The notes under the pieces: model-generated
What the model saw: only the letters and a program-made list of their open reading frames with translations
Databases searched by the model: none
What the model was told of the DNA's origin: nothing
Part shown: positions 43,473-52,001 of the stretch, in pieces
Layout: each line of letters opens with the position of its first letter
Position numbering within the stretch: the first letter of the stretch is position 1
Position numbers and translations under genes: made by a program
DNA from: Endomychus coccineus
Taxonomy: Eukaryota > Arthropoda > Insecta > Coleoptera > Endomychidae
Length of the DNA: 64,000 nt
Direction of reading: 5' to 3'
Assembly (NCBI GenBank): GCA_958510875.1
Contig: OY294068.1
Location: 181,009,411 to 181,073,410 of the forward strand

Positions 43473-43690
43473 TTTAATTCGTGAAGATTTTGAAGGGGTA
43501 GTGGATGTTTTTCTGCCCAATTTTTTCCAGTGGCGTAGTGCTATGCAATAGATTTACCGCGGCAGTCCCCAAGTGTCACACGTTTCATTTTTTTCATCTG
43601 GTTAGAATCTGTGTTCGTGCATACTATTTAGCCTACTAAATTAACTGGCCAGCTTCAAGAAATTGCCTCGATAAAAAACCTTAACACTAG
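43473..43690 (+). repeat. Direct repeat, copy 2 (partner at 42007-42225)
   Basis: Same content and order as 42007-42225, including the CCGCGGCAGTCCCCAAGTGT block and the start of the 132-bp unit. It is preceded by an insect-type dispersed repeat containing GAGATACAGGGTGTTGAAAT at about 43338. Confidence 0.7.
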
Positions 43691-44589
43691 GTTCAAATGT
43701 ATAAGAATTACATGCTTTTCAATATACAACAACTACGAAAAAGAATTCGTGCAATAAAAATTTGAAGTGGCTGTAGCTTGGAAACGCCTGATAGTACACG
43801 GTTCAACCTGTGAGAGCTATTGTACATTGAACCTTTCTCCACCAATATACAGTAGTGCCAAGGTGTATTAGGGGTATTCATTCAGGCCCACAATATCGCT
43901 AGCTCCTAGACTATAGGAATAAAGTAGAAAACTCGTTGAGTGTAAATACGTTAATGAGTATGCGTGAATTCATGTCCTGATTCAGCGTTGAATAAGTGCT
44001 CCGGATATCGAAATGCTGAATTCTTGTTTCTCGCAAACCTTTTGAATGTAAACGATTTAATTATTCAACAAATTTCGCGGCGACGCTCGGTAACGACTCG
44101 AGTTTCCATCATGCAGTATTTTATGCAAATTTATCTTTTTCGATTTATTTATCCAGGTTACGGAATAGAGATCACTATAGAAAATTATGAAGAGCAGATT
44201 TGAAGGATATTTGATTGTCATATTATCATGCCGTGAGAATAAATGGAACGAAATGTGACAACTTCAGAATCCCAGGTTCAGACCAGAATGTACAGATTTG
44301 ATTTGACAATGCTTATGTAATATTACGTTTGAATATGTAAAGTGAAGAAAACAAACAATGACAATTTCCCCCAGGAGAAGCTTCTCAAGAGCTGCGATTT
44401 CCACTAAGTTGATCGCATTTATCAGTACTTTGTATATTTATCCGTTTCGAAGTTAACTGCAGTAATCAAAGTCGCAAGGGAAGTCGGAGGAACACGTACA
44501 TTCTAACCAATAACAAATGAATCTTCTTGCGTGTGATGTCAGGTGCATTATAGGTTGCAAGCGCACAAATACTCAGGATAGCTTTTAAC
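43691..44589. other. No recognised gene
   Basis: Nothing supported; the 79-codon frame at 43964-44203 shows no domain. Confidence 0.4.
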
Positions 44590-46353
44590 TTAATGGTCCA
44601 GTCGCACGGTCACAAAAGCTAATTTGAAATTTTGATATAGCTAATTTGTACGTTATCTTATGTTTTTGGATGCTCTTAAAACAGGAATAATAGTTATAAA
44701 ATTCCTGGAGTGCCGCTACACAAGTTATATCCATTTTTTGCTCAAAAACTGAAAATGTTCCAGCTTTTTCATTTATTTAAATTAATTTTGGAATGAAGTC
44801 TCCAATCCAAAGACTCCAAAGTCATAGATAATTTGAAAACGCGTCGAATGAACCAAAACAGAAGTAATTTGAAGATTATGGGCCCGAGATAAGACCCATT
44901 TTGTGTTTTTTTTTTCGTTTTACAAAATATTTTTTTTTAAATAGAAAAAGATTGTAAAAATATTTTGTTTCCTTGGAAAGTTGGCATTTTGATTCTACTT
45001 TTCATTGGATGTTTTTTTTGTCGCCAAGATTTTGCGAAAAACCGTAAAATTGTGATTGCACGCTGGAAAATGCATATTTTGACTCAAAACAAAATGCATT
45101 TTGTAGATTTTGATAAATATTACCTAAAATAACAATCAAATCACATTTTGCTATGGATGACAAATTTTGGACTTCGGAAAATTGGAGAAATTTTGAGGAT
45201 GGAAAATTCGAAAAAAATACGAATTCAAGATACTGTTAGAGCTCTCCATAACGCGTATTTTGAGCTATTGCAGATCAATTTTCCCTTAGTCGAAGTCTAG
45301 ATATTCATGTAAGCGTGTTTGGGCCTGTAGCTTGCTCAATTTTAGGCCCATCGTGAAAATCCAAAATTCAATGAAAAGTAGATGATTTTCTCCATCCAAA
45401 TCCGGAAGTGTGGCCTATTAGCCACATGAAAAATGATAGTTTGCATGATAATTTTTTTTTCTTAGACTCGCTCTAGATTTTTTCCAATGATGGCTAGGAG
45501 TTCACACTTTTGGATTTAGATAGAGAAGGTCATCTACTTTCCACTGAATTTTGCTTTTTACACTGGGCCCAAAATTTTTCCTATTTTTCGAAGTCAAAAA
45601 GTCCAGCCAAAATTTGAAATCCATAGCAAAATGTGATTTGATTGTTATTTAAGGTGATATTTGTCAAAATCTACAAAATGCTCTAGATCTTTTCCAATGA
45701 TAACTAGGAGGTCACACTTTTGGATTTACATAGAGAAGGTCATCATCTACTTTCCATTGATTTTTGCTTTTTACACTGGGCCCAAAATTTCTCCAATTTC
45801 CCGAAATCAAAAACTCCAGCCAAATATTTGTCAAAATCATTTTGTTTTGAGTGTAAATATGCATTTTCCAGCGTGCAATCGCAATTTTACGGGTTTTCGC
45901 AAAATTCAAATCTTGGCGACAAAAAAGAATCCAGTGAAAAGTAGAATCAAAATGACAACTTTCCACGGAAACAAAATATTTTTACAATCTGTTTCTATTT
46001 AAAAAAAAATATTTTGTAAAACGAAAAAAAATCACAAAATGGGCCTTATTTCGGGCCAATAACCTTCAAATATTTTTTACTTTGGCTCATTCGATGCGTA
46101 TTCAAATTATATATGACGTTGATCACTTGTATTCTTTGATTAGAAGCTTTTAATTTAAATAAATGAAAAAAACCGGAGAACTTTCATTTTCTTTTCGACA
46201 AAATGGCCATTACTTTTCTAGCGGCATTTTCTGATGCAATAAAAGTGATTTTCATTCATTAATCTGCAAAAAAAAGGATTTGATCACATTTCAGCCATAT
46301 CAAATTTTGCCGGATTCTCAAGCGATTCGGTCGACCGTGCGACTGGACTATAA
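44590..46353. mobile_element. 1.76-kb foldback element
   Basis: The ends GGTCCAGTCGCACGGTC and GACCGTGCGACTGGACT are inverted. The arms pair over most of the length: for example TCAAATCACATTTTGCTATG (about 45138) with CATAGCAAAATGTGATTTGA (about 45622), and TGCACGCTGGAAAATGCATA with its complement near 45863. The right arm has a tandem duplication of about 210 bp (45460-45620 and 45675-45832, both with CACACTTTTGGATTTA and CACTGGGCCCAAAATTT). Open frames inside it are products of the repeat. Confidence 0.8.
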
Positions 46354-47087
46354 AATGCAGATTTATGCACATTTATTATGGTAATCTTTATAACCTATTA
46401 GTTAGCTGCCTGTTACTATTAATGTTCTCTATAGTGAATTAGTTCAACTTAGACAAGTTGAATACGACTCTTGATATACCAGATAAGGTAGCTCACATGT
46501 TGGGTTAGTTTAAATCTTATTGGTCCTTTTTGGCATGTAAGATGTATTTGTATGAATGCCCCAATAACGTTTCACCTGAATATATGCTAATTGTCCTTTT
46601 CAGCAAACAATGAACCGCAATGCGGATAGCAATGGAATTGCTAATGAGCTTAAGTTGTCATACTTAAAAGCAGGTCGCATCCTTTTATCCAAAAACCTTA
46701 GAGCTGATCCAAGTAAAACGTTTCATCTCAAAAACATACAATTCATAATTTGAAGTGTCATCATAGATATCAAAGCCATGAAAGTGTTGCTATTTCGAAC
46801 TAGATGCAGTTCCATCAAAGACATAAAACTAAAATAAATAGTACATATCATTAAGAATCTGGAAATAAGGATTTTTCCGTGAGTTGTCAAGTCATGCAAG
46901 CACGGAAAAGTCCATTTATGGATGTGTAATGAACAATATTTTATATTACACTTCTTTGAAAACGATAACATAAAATATAACATAAAAAAGACATCTTGAA
47001 TAGTAGACTTCCGCGGATAGCTAATGTTGAAAAGCTTGGCTCCCGGGTAGATTCCGCTTCACAATGCACGACTTGATTTCGACGTTT
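46354..47087. other. No recognised gene
   Basis: No domain, repeat or RNA gene seen. Confidence 0.4.
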
Positions 47088-47119
47088 CCCCAACCATTAA
47101 AGGTTGCATCTTCAGGGCA
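47088..47119 (-). ncRNA. Hammerhead motif at PLE family-3 3' end
   Basis: On minus: CTGAAGA (rc of 47109-47115), stem II GCAACC/GGTTGG, GAAA (rc of 47095-47098), then CGTC. The core is intact, but the 3' strand of stem I is GAAA instead of GGCA, so stem I is disrupted. It follows the GIY-YIG sequence at 47230-47830 on the same strand. Confidence 0.55.
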
Positions 47120-47229
47120 GGCTTCAGGCTTGAAATGAAACTGATTATTCTGGTTTTTATAGTTGTATTTATTGTAGTTACATAGTTCCCTGCCTTTATA
47201 CCGGTAGTTGAGTCCGTTCTGGCATCTAA

Positions 47230-47830
47230 TCCTGCCGTTGTGTGATCATTTGCGAAGTGGAATATCCGAAGATGGGCTTCCAAATGTTGGGAAGGTAATA
47301 TTCTGAGTCACGATTCAGATTATTTGGATGTTTAAGAATTTCTATCGCTTCAAGGATTTTTTGCCGATAAAAGTTTGGTGCTCGGGCTAGAATTTTAGTA
47401 TTTTCGAAAAGGATTTGATGATTAGTGTCAAACTTGTGTTCCGCAAGTGCAGATCTACTGGTGACACGAAGCCTTGTCCAGCGCTCATGTTTTTCACGAG
47501 TAGCTACTGTACGACATGTTTCAGCAATGTACTCTTTACCGCAAGATCAGGGAATGCTGTAAACACCTTCTAAGTGAAGGGGAGGAAGGGGATCTTTGAT
47601 AGGTTTGTAAAAATGAGATAGTTTAAGGATTGGGTAAAGTACCGTCAGTCTGTCGACTAACCAAAAGATCTAGGAAGGGAGTGAACCTTGCGATTCGACT
47701 TCCATGGTGAAAAGTATATTGGGATGTAATGAATTTAAATGATTGAGGAAGGCAACAAAATTTTCGTGACCATGTTGCCAAATAACAAAAGTATCGTCAG
47801 CAAATCTGAACCAACATTTCGGCTTGAGAA
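47230..47830 (-). pseudogene. Penelope family-3: end of RT and GIY-YIG endonuclease
   Basis: On minus from 47827: CWFRFADDTFVIWQHGHENF (YVDD box degraded to FADD), VAFLNHLNSLHPNILFTMEV, frameshifts, GVYSIP..GKEYIAETCRTV (nuclease entry, GIY-YIG), then SALAEHKFDTNHQILFENTK and ILARAPNFYRQKILEAIEI (rest of the nuclease). The order is that of a PLE protein. Several stops are present. It joins head to head with the plus-strand fragment at 47845. Confidence 0.8.
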
Positions 47831-47844
47831 CAGATGTCCTCGGG

Positions 47845-47966
47845 AGCTGCCATGGCTTCCCTACTTTCTCCGGTCATAGATAATATCTTCATGGAAACTT
47901 TTAAGCAAGATCGATGCAATTGACTCATCTGTTCTCAAGCCGAAATATTGGTTCAAGCCTCAAGCC
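47845..47966 (+). pseudogene. Penelope family-3 RT fragment, opposite strand
   Basis: The plus strand reads GAAMASLLSPVIDNIFMETF, then DSSVLKPKYWF in another frame, i.e. the RT block before YVDD. It then runs directly into the hammerhead terminus at 47967. The segment encoding SSVLKP is also present inverted at 47813-47840, which makes a 28-bp inverted pair around the centre. Confidence 0.7.
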
Positions 47967-48009
47967 TGCCCTAGAGATGCCATCTGTAAGGGTTGACGAA
48001 ACGTCGGCA
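47967..48009 (+). ncRNA. Hammerhead-like motif, PLE family 3
   Basis: Stem I TGCC (47967-47970) pairs with GGCA (48006-48009). The core box is CTAGAGA instead of CTGAAGA; stem II is decayed; GAAAC-GTC is intact. Predicted weak or inactive because G5 and A6 are altered. Confidence 0.5.
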
Positions 48010-48208
48010 TCTAGTCGTGCTATTGTGACGCGAAATCCGGAAGCTAAGATTTTTGAATAAAAAAAGACATACCAAAGAATCTTGGAACATTTTTATTTTC
48101 ATAAAAGCTATAGGAATAAAAAAAACATGTAACTACTAGAACTAGAGTAAGAATATTGAAAATTGACTAACTAACTATCAATAATAACAGCTCCAACCAA
48201 TAATGTTT

Positions 48209-49280
48209 TCAGTTTGAATTGTTATTATTAATGGTTATGTTTATTGTGCAATTTGTATTATTGCACAGCTTTAGTCCCTTTGGAGTTTCATTTTGTGAAA
48301 CTGCAGTTATTGAAGCAGACTCTCCGCAAATGTTTTGATTCTCTCAAACGACTGATACAGTTGTTTTTTTTTTGCGAGTGAGAAAGGTTACCTCAATTTT
48401 TCTTAGTATATATTCTTCTACATATCCTTCTGCTACGTTGGAAGCACGCCCTCTTCCATGCCTTTTCAGAGTGAGTAAATCACCGTCGCTTTCCACCAAC
48501 ATGGTTGCTGAAGAACACCTAAGTCCATACTCGGTATATACTCTGGGATTTTCTAAATTTAGGTAATCTGTAACAAATTTCGGAACACCACTGATGGTAT
48601 AGCATTCAACGTGTTGAGCTTTACACCTGCCGTTTCGATATGCAACAAACAATCTCTGCTGTTCATATTTTTAGGTCGTAGAGCTGCATATTTACGATAA
48701 AATGTTCAGGGCTCAAATGTACATCCTTCATTGGTAATGGTGTAACTTCTTGATGCATGAGTTTTTCCATCTTGTAAGAATACGACAAGAAAACGCTCAT
48801 TATCTACCACATCGTCTAAATTTAAACGTATCAAATCATCTCTTCGACACTAAACACTAACATTTCTTTCACTACTAGATATTGTTCATCTGGAGCTTCA
48901 CATAAAAATGTGGTTACTTGTTCTGCTATTAAAACTTTGAACTTTTCCAATATATATCCTACAGCTTAACGCTTCAACAACGCAATAGTTCTTGGATATT
49001 TGTTGATGTCAGCATTTTCTTTTATGGACAAACAACTCTTTAGCTTTGAGAATCGACTCCATAATGTGGAATATTTCATAGACTCAGCTTTTTTGATAAA
49101 GTAAACTAGAAGAATATAGTCACTTAAAGTTTTGATTTTGTTCAGATGTCGCCATTCAGTGAAGAGTTGATATTCGTGTTCATATCTTGACCTAGATTTT
49201 ACTGGGAATAAATTTGCGCTCGCTTTTGCCGCTTGCTCTAGGATGTTATCGGGAATTTCGGGATTTTCTTCTGAGTACAT
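48209..49280 (-). pseudogene. Crypton tyrosine recombinase, second copy
   Basis: It starts MYSEENPEIPDNILEQAAKA, then YEHEYQLFTEWRHLNKIKTL and YSTLWSRFSKLKSCLSIKEN (DNA-binding domain). After frameshifts come VVDNERFLVVFLQDGKTHAS, then VPKFVTDYLNLENPRVYTEY, GLRCSSATMLVESDGDLLTL, KRHGRGRASNVAEGYVEEYI and a C-terminal NNTNCTINITINNNNSN. The catalytic layout R...HxxR...H/W...Y is visible: GLRCSSAT keeps one Arg, RHG and the GY tyrosine are present, and the first RRD region is damaged. A poly-A frameshift lies near 48370. Family length is about 330-350 residues. Confidence 0.8.
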
Positions 49281-49440
49281 TTTATCGACATAAATTTAAT
49301 TAACAGGAAATAAACAACTCTGACCAATCAGTGTTTTTCATGTTTGATGCGTTTCCATGGTTACTCTCAAATTATTTCGAAGGTGATTTGCAATAAAAGA
49401 GTCTATGTCAGATGAAGATGACATCACGTAATAGTAGTTT

Positions 49441-49546
49441 ACGTAACAAGTCCCGAAAGTGGTCTTTTACTGGACGAGTGGGCGAGCCGCAGGCGAGTCC
49501 TGCAAGCCTGCGAGTCCAGTAAAAGCCCTTTTGGGACGTATTACGT
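49441..49546. other. Large hairpin with CTTTTACTGGAC arms
   Basis: The left arm 49441-49475 (ACGTAACAAGTCCCGAAAGT, then GGTCTTTTACTGGAC) pairs with the right arm 49514-49546 (GTCCAGTAAAAGCCC, then TTTTGGGACGTATTACGT). The GC-rich 38-nt loop repeats GGCGAG/GCAGGC-type words. No coding role. It lies between two Crypton remnants. Origin unknown. Confidence 0.65.
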
Positions 49547-49830
49547 ACAATATTTTTCTTAAAACGGGCATAGTTGTACCATAAACTTCATATTATTCAG
49601 TTTACATTTTTATAACAAGAACTCTTTATTAAATAATTTTAACAATTTTTTTTAACAATCGTTAATTTTTGGTTTACAAATATAAACATTATTTTTGAAT
49701 AGTTATATTAAACGTACAATTATCAGCATTACTTATCTGTAAGCACGGTATTTCAAAATTATTCGTTGACGTGAGATTTTTTGAACTGCTTATATTATAA
49801 TGAGTTTTTGAGACAATTTCTGTGTTTGAG

Positions 49831-49975
49831 TTACCTGCTTTTTGAATTTTGTGCTATATCAATCTTATTCTGAACTGAATCCTCAATGTAACCTTCGGCA
49901 ACTTGAGATGAACTCCAACCACCATGTCGTTTTAAGTTTATGATGTCAGCACCTCCATTAGCTATCCATTTTATA
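49831..49975 (-). pseudogene. Crypton tyrosine recombinase, C-terminal exon, third copy
   Basis: On minus: WIANGGADIINLKRHGGWSS, then SQVAEGYIEDSVQNKIDIAQ and a stop. RHGGW and the Tyr of EGYIED are the last two catalytic elements of the Crypton recombinase, both intact here. Upstream exons are missing. It differs from the copy at 48209 (KRHGRGRASNVAEGYVEE), so it is a separate insertion or subfamily. Confidence 0.75.
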
Positions 49976-50137
49976 ATAAATGTCACGTTTTCAACTAAAC
50001 GTCAAAATATGTCAAGTTATTTTATAGTTTTAAATAATACAAAACTCGGTTACTATAGAAACCAATTGACCGCTATCTTAGACTAACTATTTTATTATTT
50101 TTTTCATCAAAGATAGGCCTGAAAGTAAATAAAAATG

Positions 50138-50163
50138 AGTCCGGTAAAAGCTTTTACCGGACT
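50138..50163. other. Perfect 26-bp palindrome
   Basis: AGTCCGGTAAAAG followed by its exact complement CTTTTACCGGACT. The half-site GTCCGGTAAAAG matches the arm core GTCCAGTAAAAG of the hairpin at 49441-49546 with one change. The Crypton C-terminal exon at 49831-49975 lies between the two. Confidence 0.75.
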
Positions 50164-50614
50164 ATCACAATAATTTTCTGGCTCGGTCAGACAAAATGAG
50201 ATTTTCTGACCTAAAAATAAACCGGAAAGTACTAATTTCAGGCCGGTTTTAAAAAAAAATATTACAGAAATTTATCTAAATATTCAAACATTTACGAATT
50301 AAAGTACAAAATAGGCACATGTTAAATATCAGATAGCACATAGACTTTCTTGAATTTAGTTTACTTTGCTGTATATTTCTATTTTAAAGGTATTTTTATT
50401 CAGCGCACAGAAAGAAGAGGAGATTGGGAAACCTTTTTTCCGTGCGCTAGCCCAAAAAAGCCCATCTTACATCATTACTAATACAAATGAAAATAAGGTG
50501 TTTCCAATAAACTATAATAAAAATATTTCAGTTATTGATTGGCATTTCTGTGAGTCATTTCAGTCAGAGTTTCATATTTTCATACAAAATCAATTCATTT
50601 TAGAAACAGTCATC
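50164..50614. other. No gene seen
   Basis: An AAACCGG...CCGGTTT inverted pair occurs at about 50218-50248. Otherwise nothing is supported. Confidence 0.35.
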
Positions 50615-52001
50615 CAGTGGCGTAGCAAGGGAGCACTGAGGGGGCAAGTGCCCCGGGCCCCGGATTCAGGGAGGCACCAAATTTGGAAATGTCTAAGATA
50701 ATAAAAATCTGTCGGAAAAAAATTTCACGGAAAAGAAATTCACGATAAAAATTTAAGGCGCACAGCTGTCTGACCAGCAGGATAACATTCTTCCCGTAAC
50801 TTCATGCAGCTAATCAAGAGGCATCTGTCATCACTTTCTTCGGCACTGTAGAGGCTTTGTACGTATTCTTCTCTCAGTCAACTATACGGTGGGACTTGCT
50901 GAAAAGTGCAGTGAAGGGAGCAGGGAAACAGGAATCTCAAACCAGATGAAGTGCTAGGTATGACGGTGTCAGTGTCATCTTTGAACATCTGGATTCTATT
51001 TTGGATCTGCTCGAAAAAAAGAGTGAAAATCCAGAATTGACGCCGGAAACTAGAAAAGAAGCGGGAAGCCTCGCACACAGAATGCTGACGTTCGACTTTC
51101 TCAGCCTTTTCTACTTTTGGGACCAAGTTTTGCGGAGAATTGAACGCGTTCAAAAAAGACTGCAAGATCCTGCAATGATTTGTGTACTGTCACGATTGGA
51201 GATGCGAAACAAAAATGTGATCGATGGGCTTTCAGCAGAGGAGGAACAACGTCGCCTTTTGGCAAACGCTATTGATAGGCTCCAGGTTGAGTTGGACAAT
51301 CGTTTTCAGCGGCTTCGTGATCTGAACAAGAAGTTTGGCTCCCTCTTGAATGTTGCAGAGTTGATGAGTGGTTCAGATTTCGATTGCCTGGAAAAACAGT
51401 GTGAAAGTTTCGGAGAATTTTACGCTACTGACGTTGACGGCACTGGCTTGTATAACATTATCGTTGACTTCAAAATTTTACTGCGTTCACGGGAAAATGT
51501 CATCGATACCCCCATCGAACTACTCCGATTTCTTATACAGTACGGTAAAAATGTTTTTCCGAATTTAAGAGTTGCGTTACAGATCCTGCTAACTGTCTCC
51601 GTATCTATTGCAAGTAGAGAGCGGTCCTTCAGCAGGTTAAACTTAATATTAACTTATCTGCGGGCATCAATGAAGCAACAAAGATTGTCCGACTCAGCTC
51701 TGTTGAGTATAGAGAAAGAGAATCTCGAATCGACTGAAGCATCACGTATAATAGATGCGTTTGCATCAATGAAATCGCGTAAAATACATATCTAGATTTA
51801 TTGTTCAATGAATATATGTGAGTTTGAAAGATAGGTACTTAAAACTATTAAAAACTGTGTTCCCTTGTTTCTTTCATCAAATATATTTGGCAATGTTGTA
51901 TACGAAAATACATATTATTAAGAATCAAGGGGCTGGGACGTGGGGGGGGGCGCAACTATGATAGCTGCCCCCGGGCGCGCACAATCCTCGCTACGCCTCT
52001 G
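50615..52001. mobile_element. hAT transposon, internally deleted
   Basis: The left end is CAGTGGCGTAGCAAGG; the right end, reverse-complemented, is CAGAGGCGTAGCGAGG. The flanks CAGTCATC (50607-50614) and CATACATC (52002-52009) agree at 6 of 8 positions, compatible with an aged 8-bp duplication. GC-rich subterminal GGGGGCAAGTGCCCCGG-type blocks are present at both ends. One long transposase frame is inside. Confidence 0.82.
50950..51795 (+). CDS. hAT transposase, deletion derivative with long open frame
   Basis: The frame is open from 50950 (after a TGA at 50947) to the stop at 51795, with no obvious ATG at its start. It encodes SARYDGVSVIFEHLDSILDL, ENPELTPETRKEAGSLAHRM, LTFDFLSLFYFWDQVLRRIE, then jumps to RLQVELDNRFQRLRDLNKKF and the C-terminal hAT block VALQILLTVSVSIASRERSF then SRLNLILTYLRASM and ALLSIEKENLE. 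The N-terminal finger and most of the catalytic RNase H fold are missing, and the junction near residue 60-85 looks like an in-frame deletion. A hAT of this kind is normally over 600 residues. Retention of about 280 open codons with no stop is notable; a role for the product is not shown. Confidence 0.75.
   Translation, partial: SARYDGVSVIFEHLDSILDLLEKKSENPELTPETRKEAGSLAHRMLTFDFLSLFYFWDQVLRRIERVQKRLQDPAMICVLSRLEMRNKNVIDGLSAEEEQRRLLANAIDRLQVELDNRFQRLRDLNKKFGSLLNVAELMSGSDFDCLEKQCESFGEFYATDVDGTGLYNIIVDFKILLRSRENVIDTPIELLRFLIQYGKNVFPNLRVALQILLTVSVSIASRERSFSRLNLILTYLRASMKQQRLSDSALLSIEKENLESTEASRIIDAFASMKSRKIHI

Noticed and set aside
45661..46002. Overlapping open frames of 74-113 codons
   Set aside because: They lie entirely inside the right arm of the foldback and are by-products of the repeat.
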